From a virus: a stretch of DNA of 64,000 nt. The first letter of the stretch is position 1. Every line of letters starts with the position of its first letter. The stretch spans positions 1 to 64,000 of the IMG/VR virus record IMGVR_UViG_3300048922_000467. The stretch is one strand, 5' to 3'. A program made the translations under genes and the position numbers. Below the pieces are notes generated by a model, which was given only the letters and a program-made list of their open reading frames with translations, was not told where the DNA came from and searched no databases. This document shows, piece by piece, positions 7,528 to 16,518 of this stretch.

Positions 7528-10296
7528 TTACATGCTTTTGATTTCAGAGCGATTTGCGCGAATGTGATTCATGATTACGCGCTCGCCGTCGGGGCCTTCT
7601 AGAGCTGATGCGATACTTGGGGAGTCCAGGACGTTGTTGATCGTAACCCGCTGCTGGCTACCACCCGATCCACCTTGTGAAAGGAGCTGGTCATTCCTGC
7701 GTTGCTCGGCTTTTGTCATGACCTTTTCGCCATCCTGAAGTACTGCCAGTCCCTCATCAGCGTTGAGACCAGAGGAAGCTGTCAAAGTACGGAATCGACC
7801 ACCACCAGAGCCGAAGATGCCACCGTCATGGTGAACCGGCAGCTTAACCGAGCTCGCTGCGCTAGAGGCCGTCCCGACGGCTGTTGAGCCCCCACCGGTT
7901 ACCATTCCCAGCATTGACTGGATGGCATACTGAACCATCAGCTGAGCGATGACCTGAAGAATCGTGCTAATCATCGCAGAGCCCATATCAGCGAAAGCCT
8001 CTCTCGCACTTTTCGACCCATTGACGATGCTAGTGAATGCGTCACCCAGGCCAGTAGACATGCTCGACTGCACATCTTTCCAAGTTTTGCTAAAGCTGAA
8101 GACCTCGGACTTAGCGGCCTCCAACGAGTCTTTCGTTCGATCAACATCGGTTTCGTTGCCCGTTGTCTCTGCAGCCTTTTGTCCACGCTCGCCCAGAGCA
8201 TTCACTTGGGTCAGGTAGTCTTTCGACGAGATCTGGTTGTTTTCCAGCTTCCGTTTCAGTGCCGCGTATCGCCGGTCAATCTCATCCAACTCTGCTTTCG
8301 CTTTCTTTGCCGCGACCAGATCTGCAGCAGCCGTTGAGTCCTCACCCATGGCCTCCAAAATGCGTTTGGTGTCAGCGAAATCACGCTCGATCTCAAGCAA
8401 GTCAGCTTTGTAATCAGAGCCACGGATGCGCAGCAGATCGACCTGGAGCTGATCTTTGATCGCCTGCACCTGGGCCTGTGAATCGGCAAGCGCAGAAGCC
8501 CTGTCAGCCCTCAGCACAGCCTCCTGGTTCGCCAGCTGAGACGTCAGGTTTACCTGCTCTTGGCGCTTCAACGTGATCTGAGATTCGATGTCAGCGATCG
8601 CACCAAGCGCAGTGCCACGCTCCGAATCAATGGTCGACTGACCCAGGACTTTTCGCTGTGCCGCGAGCTGGGCCTGCAGCACCTTCAAGTCTTCACCGAT
8701 CGAGGCTTTGCGCTGATCGCTGATCTCGCGGTTTGCTTTCAAATCGATAGCCAGGCGCTGATCTGCAATCTCGCTGGCAGTGAGTTTTTCTGCAGTTGCG
8801 CGGACGTCCAGGGCTTTCTGATCGAGCTGCTGCTGCGTCTGAATTCGCTCGATGTTCTTATCGATGGCCATCTTCGCGAGATCGGCCTGGAGCTTGGCCT
8901 GAGTCGCTGCCAAGGTTGCTGCGGTCTGCGTATTTGTCAGTGCGTTTTTGGCATCGCCGCCCTTGCTCGTGCCAAGTTTTGCTCGCTCCTGGTCTTGCTT
9001 CACCAGGGCTTCGTTCGCTTTGTTCAGTTCGTCGCCGCGAGCCAGAATTTGCTGAGTGAACCCCTTGATCGCACCGACAGTTCCTCCCTCGCCAGTAGCA
9101 AAGGCTTTCGTGGCTTGCTGGCCAAGCTGATCGGCGACCTTACTCAACTTGTCGACTTCAGCAGCCGCGCCCGTCAGCATTCCGCCTAGGTTGATGGTTA
9201 CGGGCTTGTTGAGCTCTGTTGCATAGCTGCTTATCGACTTCTGGACGCCCTCCATGGCCGCCGCCATCGAGCTCGCCATGCTGCCTGGAATCTTATCGAG
9301 CAACGCTTTGATGCCAGGTACGAAGCTGTTGGCAACAAGATTGAGGACGTCTGCAAATGCCTGGCGATAGAACGTGACAAAGCTGCCAGCAAACTTACCC
9401 ACGTAGGTGAGGATGGTGTCGATGCCAAGCAGGAAGAATTTGACAAAATCCGACCCGTAAGTGACCAGGCCGAAGAACACCGCGTACAGACCATCGACAG
9501 CCTGGCCAAGCTTCGCCATACCGTTACCGGTCGCTTCGATAACAGATCTCCAGATTTCTCGACCGGAGCTCCCCATCTTGTCCATGTCCGAGGACGCTTG
9601 GGTCGTGCCCTGGGTGATCATCTCGAACAGGGCCTGAATTTCCGGAGCAGCGTCAGCAACGCCCCGTTTGAACCCAATTGAAATAGTGCTCGTGAGCTCG
9701 TTGAAGGAGCGATTCATCTGCTCGACGCTTTTGGCGTCCAGGCTGTTGAGGGTCAGGCCCGCTTGCTTAGCGCTCGCCATCAGCTCCTTCATTTTCCCGG
9801 AGCCGTCTTGTAGGAGCGGGAGCAAATTGCGTAGATTGTCTGAGCCAATCTGATCAAGGAACGTGAATTGAGCAGACGTTGACATGCCCTTCATCACGTC
9901 CGAGATTTTTTGAAGTTGCTCCAGTGGGTTGAGCTTCATGAACTCAGCGCTAGATGTCTTCATAATCTGGAAGAAGTCGATCGCACCACCTGATTGGATC
10001 GAATTCATTTCTTCGATTTTTATCCGGACTTCTTCAAGGGCATCAACCAGTTGTTCCGCACCAACCCCGGTAGTCTTGAATGCAGCATATTGAGCAGCGG
10101 TAAGATCCTCTACAGTTACCCCCAGGCGGCGAGCAGCAACATCCAGCTCGGTAAGCTGACTTACTGTTTCTTTAATTGCACTTGCGCCTGCAAAAGCAGC
10201 AATGAGCCCGGCAATCTTAGCAGTAGCACTACTAAGGCCTTTGGACATGTCGTCACGGGCTCGCAGAACGAGCTGAATAATTGTACTTCCAGCCAT
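7528..10296 (-). CDS. tail tape measure protein
   Basis: 922 aa, the longest gene of the operon. N-terminus resembles tape measures (LVLRARDDMSKGLSSATAKI), with a hydrophobic helix near residue 30, a hydrophobic segment near 275-325 and a long coiled-coil, Gln/Lys/Ala-rich part at about 440-700. The C-terminus has DGGIFGSGG and AVLQDGEKVMT blocks common to tape measures. It sets tail length and is ejected during infection. It follows the frameshifted chaperone gene, the standard siphovirus order. Confidence 0.9.
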   Translation of the reverse strand: MAGSTIIQLVLRARDDMSKGLSSATAKIAGLIAAFAGASAIKETVSQLTELDVAARRLGVTVEDLTAAQYAAFKTTGVGAEQLVDALEEVRIKIEEMNSIQSGGAIDFFQIMKTSSAEFMKLNPLEQLQKISDVMKGMSTSAQFTFLDQIGSDNLRNLLPLLQDGSGKMKELMASAKQAGLTLNSLDAKSVEQMNRSFNELTSTISIGFKRGVADAAPEIQALFEMITQGTTQASSDMDKMGSSGREIWRSVIEATGNGMAKLGQAVDGLYAVFFGLVTYGSDFVKFFLLGIDTILTYVGKFAGSFVTFYRQAFADVLNLVANSFVPGIKALLDKIPGSMASSMAAAMEGVQKSISSYATELNKPVTINLGGMLTGAAAEVDKLSKVADQLGQQATKAFATGEGGTVGAIKGFTQQILARGDELNKANEALVKQDQERAKLGTSKGGDAKNALTNTQTAATLAATQAKLQADLAKMAIDKNIERIQTQQQLDQKALDVRATAEKLTASEIADQRLAIDLKANREISDQRKASIGEDLKVLQAQLAAQRKVLGQSTIDSERGTALGAIADIESQITLKRQEQVNLTSQLANQEAVLRADRASALADSQAQVQAIKDQLQVDLLRIRGSDYKADLLEIERDFADTKRILEAMGEDSTAAADLVAAKKAKAELDEIDRRYAALKRKLENNQISSKDYLTQVNALGERGQKAAETTGNETDVDRTKDSLEAAKSEVFSFSKTWKDVQSSMSTGLGDAFTSIVNGSKSAREAFADMGSAMISTILQVIAQLMVQYAIQSMLGMVTGGGSTAVGTASSAASSVKLPVHHDGGIFGSGGGRFRTLTASSGLNADEGLAVLQDGEKVMTKAEQRRNDQLLSQGGSGGSQQRVTINNVLDSPSIASALEGPDGERVIMNHIRANRSEIKSM

Positions 10297-10299
10297 TTG

Positions 10300-10653
10300 T
10301 TATTCTTCTTTTTGGCTTAATTGGTCGATTAGATTCTTGAACTCTTTCCCGTCGCCTGTCGCAATTGCAATGCGAGACATATGGTCAGCGATGATCCGGG
10401 TCATTAGCTGGTCACGCAGACGCTCTTTATGAACGCCAACCAAATGCAACAGGCGCTTAATTGAGTACTGGTAGGGATTCAGCCCGGCATGACCATTTGC
10501 TATCAGCAGCTCGCAGCAATCGATCAAGACAAGCGCGAACTGCTCAGGGTCTTGTTCTTCAGTAGGCTTAGATTTTTTCCTTGCCGCTTCAAACTGAGCT
10601 ACTTTTTGAGCAGGTGTAAGATCGTCGGTAGCAGCTTTTCCAGGCTTTTTTTT
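10300..10653 (-). CDS. tail assembly chaperone, frameshift extension (gpT-like)
   Basis: The minus-strand reading frame is open from the slip site at 10647 to a stop at 10300 (about 115 codons) and has no good start of its own apart from a TTG at 10527. It lies in the -1 frame of the upstream chaperone gene. I infer it is made as a roughly 235-aa fusion by -1 frameshifting at A AAA AAA, as in lambda gpG-T. It ends 4 bp before the tape measure, where gpT homologues sit. Confidence 0.75.
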   Translation of the reverse strand, partial: KKKPGKAATDDLTPAQKVAQFEAARKKSKPTEEQDPEQFALVLIDCCELLIANGHAGLNPYQYSIKRLLHLVGVHKERLRDQLMTRIIADHMSRIAIATGDGKEFKNLIDQLSQKEE

Positions 10654-11006
10654 AGACCATCAGGAAATGTCAGAGCGAAGACTGTTGCCAGCAGCTCAAG
10701 CTGGATAGGGAAAGGGAGATTTCGAACATACTCTTCGGCACTACGCTGTTTGCAAGCACATGCAACACAAGCAGCCGCAAAGCCAGGAAAACTCAGCAAA
10801 ATCTCTTTCGACACATCAGGATCGGCCAGGGACTCTTTTACGTTGCGTAGAAAAATCGCAGCCAGGGCGTCTTTATAGCCGTCAACCAGGTAAATGAAAT
10901 CTTCAGTGTTCAGCCCGAACACATCGATGGTTACTTCCGGCTTGTCAGCGGATGCTTGGGTAATAGTGATGGGACGCGAGGGGATCACGAGATCTGAGAG
11001 TGCCAT
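10599..11006 (-). CDS. tail assembly chaperone (gpG-like)
   Basis: 135 aa, first gene behind an intergenic sigma70-like promoter. Small, helical and placed between tail tube and tape measure, as lambda gpG is. Codons 118-120 run CTA AAA AAA and give a canonical X XXY YYZ slippery site; most ribosomes would continue to the stop at 10599. The two products coat the tape measure before tube polymerisation (family knowledge). ATG start with an AAGAAGAAAGC leader. Confidence 0.8.
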   Translation of the reverse strand: MALSDLVIPSRPITITQASADKPEVTIDVFGLNTEDFIYLVDGYKDALAAIFLRNVKESLADPDVSKEILLSFPGFAAACVACACKQRSAEEYVRNLPFPIQLELLATVFALTFPDGLKKSLEKLLPTILHLLKK

Positions 11007-11115
11007 GCTTTCTTCTTATTATTATGTGGCTTTTATTCATTATACCGAACCCCGCAATCCCCGTGGGCCAAACCCAGTTTGACAACAAAGGAAATCGAGG
11101 TAGAACTATTTTCGC

Positions 11116-11143
11116 TGTATACCTCAATTGTCGACGCTGTCTA
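11116..11143 (-). promoter_or_regulatory. sigma70-like promoter of the TATAC family, tail operon
   Basis: Read on the minus strand: -35 TAGACA, 16-bp spacer ending GAGG, -10 TATACA. The same GAGGTATACA core and 16-bp spacing occurs at 41019-41046, and a close relative at 43297-43324. It would drive the chaperone, tape measure and tail-tip genes separately from the head genes. Confidence 0.55.
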
Positions 11144-11212
11144 CTGGTGCGGCATGGTAGGCGTCGGTAATATTGAAGATGTAAGCAATGCACAACAAGA
11201 GAGAGATTTGAA

Positions 11213-11446
11213 ATGAGCGATATCGAATATGACCCTGAGCTTATTGCAACGAAGGATGAGATCCGCGCAGCAGTCCGAGAAATTGCAATGAACACAGATG
11301 CAATTAATTTCATCGAATTCAGCTGGGAGGTAGAAGAATCGATTGGTTCTGACTTGATTATTCCTCCAGAAATGGACTGGATCGTCGAAGAGGCCATTCA
11401 GGATTATAGCTCACTGGCTCTGGACGAGGAGAACGGCAATGTTTGA
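11213..11446 (+). CDS. small acidic hypothetical protein
   Basis: 77 aa, strongly acidic (many Asp/Glu), no signal or membrane segment. Starts with a good ribosome site (AGAGAGAGATTTGAA then ATG). It is read against the surrounding leftward tail genes and overlaps the next gene by 8 bp, so the two form a small rightward operon inserted in the tail module. Not recognised. Small acidic phage proteins can be inhibitors of host proteins, but nothing here shows that. Confidence 0.6.
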   Translation: MSDIEYDPELIATKDEIRAAVREIAMNTDAINFIEFSWEVEESIGSDLIIPPEMDWIVEEAIQDYSSLALDEENGNV

Positions 11447-11762
11447 TGCTCGCACTGATATCCCGCCGATGCTTACTGATTCGCAAATGATGTCGATGTC
11501 TTTGCAGGAAGTCACAGAGTACATGTGCAAGCGCAAGGTCGCTCAGCGCAATGACCCGGCTTACGAGCGTAAAAGGATTGATGAACTGGCTGAGTTCATC
11601 GAATCCAATCTGCTGGATGAGCTGGCTGACCAGGGCTGCGTCGAAGGTTTTTGCTTGAACGCTAGGGCGGGCCTTGAGCGGGAGTTTCCGAAGCATGAAG
11701 CGCTTAAAGGATCGTGGTGTACTGCAGCAGCGAAGCAGATCTGGTACAAGTACAACCACTGA
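11439..11762 (+). CDS. hypothetical protein, partner of the small acidic gene
   Basis: 107 aa, helical, with a C-terminal WCTAAAKQIWYKY block and two cysteines in the centre. Start overlaps the end of the acidic gene, which suggests coupled translation. Ends 14 bp before the convergent end of the 362-aa gene. Not recognised. Confidence 0.6.
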   Translation: MFDARTDIPPMLTDSQMMSMSLQEVTEYMCKRKVAQRNDPAYERKRIDELAEFIESNLLDELADQGCVEGFCLNARAGLEREFPKHEALKGSWCTAAAKQIWYKYNH

Positions 11763-11775
11763 AATAAAGACCGGG

Positions 11776-12864
11776 CTACTCGCCCGGCTTAGAACTGTCT
11801 TGCGTTATTCTGAATATAGAGAAGGGAGACTCAATGTTTTCTGAGTCTCGGTCTATATCGGCTTCGGAAATCTCGCCGGCAACCTCCAACTCTGCAATGA
11901 TGTTCTTGATGTTGGCAATTTTATCAAGAACACTGGCCAAACCTAACGCCACTTCCAACCTAGTGTCTACAGAAGCCTTATTGGATGCATGCAGATAGGT
12001 TATATAATCGTCGTTAGGGTAGCTAGGCTTTTTCCTAATGCACTCATCGCGATAAGACTCGAAGAAGTCCAGTGCGGAACCACAGCGACCATCATGTTCC
12101 ACCAGTCTATCTATTAATTTAATATCTCTTTCTTTGTCCAGGTATAAGTGCGCATACAGCGAATCGCGCAAGTTCATCTCTGTCCCAGATCCGCTGATGA
12201 CCAACTGCTGATAAACTGAGCGTATTTGCCCCTCAAGCTTCGCAAGCAGCTGCCTGGAATTGTGATCATCATTGAACTTTGACCGGTACTTCAGATAGCC
12301 ACTAAATACTCGGATAAAAATCAGGTTGGCCAGCCTATCTAGAGTCGTCACGTTCCTTTCGGGAGACTTCAAAATAGCATCAGCTGAGTGCATGAAACCA
12401 TCAATCGTTATATCAAATTCAGTAGCCGCATCTAAACTCAAGCTCAGGACTTCAGTTAGGTTATCGCCGAGATCTCTGTAATGTATCAACTTCCGCATAA
12501 CCTTCGCATATCCTTTTGCGAGGTCTGCAAAGAGAACTGTTTCTCTCTCTTTAACCATCATATTGAAAAAATCATCTAGATTGTTTTCATAAACGACGTT
12601 GTTATTAACCTGGATTAACGTTTGTGGTATCACACCTGCGGGATGGCCGGTAATATGCTTCACGATTTGACCAGCACCATCTCGGACGAGGCCGACTGTG
12701 GCAACATTGAATTCGCCGCTGTCGATTCCTTCTTGCACGCGTCGATCGCTGTAATGAGAGTATTTCTTACCCACGTAATGCTCCGCACGGTACCAATGGG
12801 GCAACCCAAGCCTCCATTCTTGGGTGACAAAATACCGCGTGAGTGATCCGATGTCATCGCCCAT
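11776..12864 (-). CDS. hypothetical protein, cargo gene in the tail module
   Basis: 362 aa, mostly helical, no membrane segment, and compositionally unlike a structural protein. It lies 18 bp behind the major tail tube gene and before the chaperone, a place where tail genes are normally contiguous, so it is probably cargo expressed with the late genes or on its own. I do not recognise the family. A role in host take-over or superinfection control is only a guess. Confidence 0.6.
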   Translation of the reverse strand: MGDDIGSLTRYFVTQEWRLGLPHWYRAEHYVGKKYSHYSDRRVQEGIDSGEFNVATVGLVRDGAGQIVKHITGHPAGVIPQTLIQVNNNVVYENNLDDFFNMMVKERETVLFADLAKGYAKVMRKLIHYRDLGDNLTEVLSLSLDAATEFDITIDGFMHSADAILKSPERNVTTLDRLANLIFIRVFSGYLKYRSKFNDDHNSRQLLAKLEGQIRSVYQQLVISGSGTEMNLRDSLYAHLYLDKERDIKLIDRLVEHDGRCGSALDFFESYRDECIRKKPSYPNDDYITYLHASNKASVDTRLEVALGLASVLDKIANIKNIIAELEVAGEISEADIDRDSENIESPFSIFRITQDSSKPGE

Positions 12865-12882
12865 TCTTGAGCGGGCGCGGCG

Positions 12883-13635
12883 TTAAGCGTATTCCTCCTT
12901 AAACAGCTTTGACAAACCACTGCCGCTGACGGCTTTGGACGCAAGCAACGTGCCCTTTATCTCTTGATCCCCCCAGTCGGTGGTGATGAGCTGTCGCTGA
13001 GCAGCTGGACTCAAGGAGACCTTGTGGTAGGTCACTTTCACCGCCTGGTCTTCTTCGCCTAGGTTCACGCCTTCAAAAATAATCTGCACGTTGACGTTCG
13101 AGTTAATCAGGCCTTCCAGCCGCGTGGAGGCCTTGGTGGCATACACGACAGTGGCCTCGGCGCCGTCAATGAAGCCAGCTGCCAAATCAAATTCGATCGA
13201 GCCGCCGGAGACGCGGTAGGCGCTTTCATCCAGGACTTCCCCGCCGACGGTGATCGATGTGACAGATGCAATCATGCCGGGCACGACGATGCTACGGCCC
13301 AGATAAGCACTGCCAGTCCAAGTTTTTTCAGTAGCAGCTGCATCTTTGATAACGTCAGCGAACAGTGCAAGTTTCATGACTTCGACGTTGAAGTCCTTGG
13401 CATTGATCGTGAGTTCGCCAGTGTTCTTGATAACGCGAGACTTTGCGGTGGCCAGGGTGCCGTACGTAGTATCTTGCATCTCTACTTTGTCACTAGTGAG
13501 AGCCAGGACTGCAGACGAAGAATGGGCAACAGCGTAAAAGCCGCCAGTCGGTAGGTCGTTGGAATCCAGCTTGGCAATCAAGATAGCGCCATTGCCGATC
13601 CAGCCGATGGAGGTGTCGATTGTTTGAACAGGCAT
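12883..13635 (-). CDS. major tail tube protein
   Basis: 250 aa with an alternating beta pattern and a long loop insertion near residues 100-160 (SAYLGRSIVVPG... ITVGGEVLD). Size, beta-rich nature and position between the completion gene and the chaperone fit a siphovirus tail tube subunit. It polymerises around the tape measure. Confidence 0.8.
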   Translation of the reverse strand: MPVQTIDTSIGWIGNGAILIAKLDSNDLPTGGFYAVAHSSSAVLALTSDKVEMQDTTYGTLATAKSRVIKNTGELTINAKDFNVEVMKLALFADVIKDAAATEKTWTGSAYLGRSIVVPGMIASVTSITVGGEVLDESAYRVSGGSIEFDLAAGFIDGAEATVVYATKASTRLEGLINSNVNVQIIFEGVNLGEEDQAVKVTYHKVSLSPAAQRQLITTDWGDQEIKGTLLASKAVSGSGLSKLFKEEYA

Positions 13636-13673
13636 TTCATGTACCTTTTATTATTGTTATTGGTGGTGATAGA

Positions 13674-14111
13674 TCAGTCGAACGCTACCCAGTGCGTCCA
13701 TGACAGCTGCCAGGCGCTAAAATTATTGTTAGATGGCTTGCCTGCGAACAACTCCTCAAAAGATGCAATCTTTGGAAGATTGGGATTCCGGCGTGGGTTG
13801 CCGCGATAAGCTTTTAGAGCTTTAGACAGTTCTACCCCGAAGTCCATTGCCTTTCTCGAAACGCCTTTGGTGTCTTGGTCAGCCTTAGAAACAATGAAAG
13901 CCCCGAAAACCGCATCACACACCATCTTGGGTGCGTCAGATATTAGCGGGCCACCACCGCAAGCAAGCAGCACATAACACTGACTGCCCTCCAAAGTGAT
14001 ACTGCTCAGTTCCTTGCCATCCATCTCACCTGAAAATAGTGCAACTTTCGGCTTTGATGGCAAATTCTCAATGAGGGTTTTGTAGGCTTCGAGGGTTTCG
14101 GTGATCGCCAT
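13674..14111 (-). CDS. tail completion/terminator protein (Mu gp37-like)
   Basis: 145 aa, resembles the DUF1834/Mu gp37 group: N-terminal helix ETLEAYKTLIENL, central hydrophobic strands (CYVLLACGGG) and a C-terminal W-W pair. Such proteins cap the tail tube before joining to the head. Lies directly upstream of the tube gene and downstream of the virion morphogenesis gene. Confidence 0.65.
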   Translation of the reverse strand: MAITETLEAYKTLIENLPSKPKVALFSGEMDGKELSSITLEGSQCYVLLACGGGPLISDAPKMVCDAVFGAFIVSKADQDTKGVSRKAMDFGVELSKALKAYRGNPRRNPNLPKIASFEELFAGKPSNNNFSAWQLSWTHWVAFD

Positions 14112-14121
14112 GTTTTTCTTC

Positions 14122-14583
14122 TTATTTTATCACAGACGGAGTTGTGGTCAGGGCGTTTTCGAGGTTCTGCAAGAGGATATTTTGGTATTCCGCGAGCCAG
14201 GCTTTCGGGAGGCCTTGTTTGTCGGGAAGGAAACGTCTTTGTTTAACGGTGATGCCATACTGATGGTTATCTGCGTATATTAAGTTGCTGGCCAGTTCGA
14301 GATTCGTGCCTCGGACGTTGTGTTTGATGCTGTTTCGCAGCCTGCCCGTATCGAGGAGCGGCTGGCCCTGACGGTGATGGATCGGGGCCCAGGGGTTGCC
14401 GTATGGGTCTACTCCGCGCTGGAAACAGGTTTTGACCCTGGCAATCCAACGCACGCCGATCTGATTGAGGCCCTTTTTGACGTGCGGGTTTGCAGGGCCG
14501 AGTTGCCTGACTTTGCTCACCAGTTCCTGCAGGGCTGACGTGTCGACTTCGAGCGTTATTGGTTGGCTGGCTGCCGTGATCAT
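14122..14583 (-). CDS. phage virion morphogenesis protein (Mu gpG-like)
   Basis: 153 aa. Contains the family's core: GVRWIARVKTCFQRGVDPYGNPW followed by LLDTGRLRNSI and a YADNHQYG block. These proteins act at the head-tail joint. The ATG overlaps the TGA of the upstream DUF1320 gene by 4 bp (ATGA). Confidence 0.8.
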   Translation of the reverse strand: MITAASQPITLEVDTSALQELVSKVRQLGPANPHVKKGLNQIGVRWIARVKTCFQRGVDPYGNPWAPIHHRQGQPLLDTGRLRNSIKHNVRGTNLELASNLIYADNHQYGITVKQRRFLPDKQGLPKAWLAEYQNILLQNLENALTTTPSVIK

Positions 14584-14942
14584 GAGCGGATCAGCCTGAC
14601 ATTATGAAACCCCGATTTGCGGCTTTCCTGAGTTGCAGTGCGGATGCGGTTGCGGCCAGTGCCAAGACCTTCAAACCAGCGGCGTGCATCCTCGAACCTG
14701 ACGCGCTGCTCGTCCGTGGGGTTCTCGTCCCACCTGTAGTACCGAGCGATGTCCAGAACGAAACTTCTGATGTCTTCGATCGCTTCGACGTCAGTGAGTG
14801 GGGCATCCAGGCCTGCAGACCGAATGTAGCTATCTGCGAGCCGGGAGGCCTTCTCGATGACGCGGACGATTCGAACTTCGCCTTCGACGGGGAGCTGGTC
14901 ATTCGGGAATTCTGAGGTGTAGTCAAGGCAGGTTGCGTACAT
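14580..14942 (-). CDS. DUF1320 head-tail connector (Mu gp36-like)
   Basis: 120 aa. The motif ADSYIRSAGLDAPL followed by a helix with DIARYYRW and a C-terminal RRWFEGL is that of the Mu gp36/DUF1320 group of head-completion proteins. It is the last head-side gene before the tail genes, and its start lies next to the nested-palindrome element at 14943. Confidence 0.8.
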   Translation of the reverse strand: MYATCLDYTSEFPNDQLPVEGEVRIVRVIEKASRLADSYIRSAGLDAPLTDVEAIEDIRSFVLDIARYYRWDENPTDEQRVRFEDARRWFEGLGTGRNRIRTATQESRKSGFHNVRLIRS

Positions 14943-15077
14943 AGTTTTTCTTAACCAAAGAAACTGGGTTTATGGGCTCCCTCCCTTGGATCTTTACCCT
15001 CAACCCCTACATTCTCTTTTAAAAAGGAAAGAGACCGTTGAGGGTGACTTGAAGGATCTTTTGGTTAAGAGAAACGC
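14943..15077. repeat. nested-palindrome intergenic element, copy A
   Basis: Outer arms AGTTTTTCTTAACCAA (14943-14958) and TTGGTTAAGAGAAACGC (15061-15077) are inverted repeats of each other. Inside is a perfect 9-bp pair ACCCTCAAC (14996-15004) / GTTGAGGGT (15037-15045) enclosing a purine/pyrimidine-mirrored stem around CTCTTTTAAAAAGGAAAGAG. The same outer arms and inner core occur at 40854-41002. It fills the gap between two leftward head genes. It could act as DNA (recombination ends, protein sites) or as structured RNA in the late transcript. Confidence 0.75.
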
Positions 15078-15079
15078 TT

Positions 15080-16030
15080 TTATGACAAAGTCAGGTCTTT
15101 AAGCTCAGTGAGAGGGATCACGTGATACGAGTCCTGGTCGACGAAACCGTCCAGTGGCATTCCCTTTTTCCACATCCGATGCCTAGTCGCCCCGAGCACC
15201 TTTATCTGGTCGTCTTCATCCAGGCCTTTCAGAAAGTCGTCAAACGTATCAGGCACAGGCTCATCGTGATCGTCGAACAAAGCGATCATCGTTGTGCGAC
15301 AGCCTGGATGGAACGGCGGCATCTTCCTCCTCGGATCACTGACTTTGAATTTCTTACCGTTCAGGGCCGCGCATGTAAACGTTGTCCTGGTGTCTAGAAT
15401 CGCGCTCAGTTGGTACTGCTCAACGCCTGCTTCTTGGAACCCAATCATGTCCGCGTTCGCAGTTACATGAGCTGCCGCTGTCCGAACCAGGATCTCGACA
15501 TTACGCCTTGAAGCATTGAATGGGTTGACAGGATCACTCACTACCGCGTCGACGATCTTACTCACCGGCAACCCGTTCACAACGCCCAGCCTCACCGCAC
15601 GCTTCACGGCATTTTGCGTGGCCAGGTTCTGCTCTTTGACCCATTCCGGCAGCAACTTGCCATCGAATGGATCACTCTCGATGAAGCTGCGGATGAAGTC
15701 TTCACTCGTCTGTGCGCCGCCGATATCAACTTCCAGAGCATCCGAACTCCAGTCAACTTGGCTCTTGTAGAGCTCCGTAAGCTCATCAACCAAATCCCTT
15801 TCCATCGCGGAGTATTGGTCTGCAATGGCCCTGTCGATCCTCTTGAGCCGCGCTTTCGATTGAAAAATGGTCAACATGGAGCTGCGCTTAAGACCGTCCT
15901 GCAGTTCCTCCGCGACCTTCTCTTTTAGCTGCTGAAGCTGAGCGACAGCACCCCTGGCAATGCGCGTGTATTGACCTCGCAGCTGGATCTGTCGCCCAAC
16001 TACCTGTTTCGGACTCACTTTCCTAGCCAT
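15080..16030 (-). CDS. Mu F-like / SPP1 gp7-like head morphogenesis protein
   Basis: 316 aa, helical N-terminus and a C-terminal Mu F domain: ILVRTAAAHVTANADMIGFQEAGV, DTRTTFTCAALNGKKF, then PPFHPGCRTTMIAL. The Cys/His-Pro pattern is characteristic. A minor capsid protein, usually close to the portal; here it is 17 kb from the portal gene because of the accessory block and fibre/lysis genes in between. Overlaps the lysozyme gene by 16 bp. Confidence 0.85.
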   Translation of the reverse strand: MARKVSPKQVVGRQIQLRGQYTRIARGAVAQLQQLKEKVAEELQDGLKRSSMLTIFQSKARLKRIDRAIADQYSAMERDLVDELTELYKSQVDWSSDALEVDIGGAQTSEDFIRSFIESDPFDGKLLPEWVKEQNLATQNAVKRAVRLGVVNGLPVSKIVDAVVSDPVNPFNASRRNVEILVRTAAAHVTANADMIGFQEAGVEQYQLSAILDTRTTFTCAALNGKKFKVSDPRRKMPPFHPGCRTTMIALFDDHDEPVPDTFDDFLKGLDEDDQIKVLGATRHRMWKKGMPLDGFVDQDSYHVIPLTELKDLTLS

Positions 16031-16518
16031 GTTTCAATCCATAGCTGCGACTCAGCCCGACGTCTATAGACAAGGCCCGGCATCCGCTTACCCTGCGCAT
16101 GCACCCATCGCATGAACTGAGCGGGAGCCTTCTCAAACTCACCCCTGTTGATCACTCGCCGCAGGGTTGAGATCTCCAGGTTGCCGCCGCCACAGTTGAA
16201 CGCGAAATCGATCAGAGCTGAATACTGGTTGTCGTTCAGCGGAACCTTGATCAGATTGCACACCGACCTGGCAGCCCGGCCAAGATCCTGCTCCAGCAGC
16301 TTCAAAGCATCAGCCTTCGTGATAGCCGGATACTTGCTCAAGGGCTCCCATTTCACGCGGGACAGTAGGTGGCCATAACCGATCGTTGGGAAGCCCACGG
16401 GATCGTGATAAGGCTCGATAAGCGCAGTCCTGGGATTCGGATCATGCAAGCCATCGAACTGCGGTCTACTAGCCAGCTCGACAGCTTGTTGAGGCACGTA
16501 GATCGCACCCATGATCAC
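16015..16518 (-). CDS. endolysin, GH24 lysozyme type
   Basis: 167 aa. GH24 core with DPVGFPTIGYGHLL and C-terminal NDNQYSALIDFAFNCGGGNL plus WVHAQGKRMPGLVYRR(R)A. It cleaves the peptidoglycan glycan backbone. The usual catalytic FEG is FDG here and is separated from the YxDPVG box by extra residues holding another Glu (LIEPY), so the catalytic acid may be shifted. No signal peptide, so release depends on the holin encoded next. Confidence 0.8.
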   Translation of the reverse strand: MIMGAIYVPQQAVELASRPQFDGLHDPNPRTALIEPYHDPVGFPTIGYGHLLSRVKWEPLSKYPAITKADALKLLEQDLGRAARSVCNLIKVPLNDNQYSALIDFAFNCGGGNLEISTLRRVINRGEFEKAPAQFMRWVHAQGKRMPGLVYRRRAESQLWIETWLGK

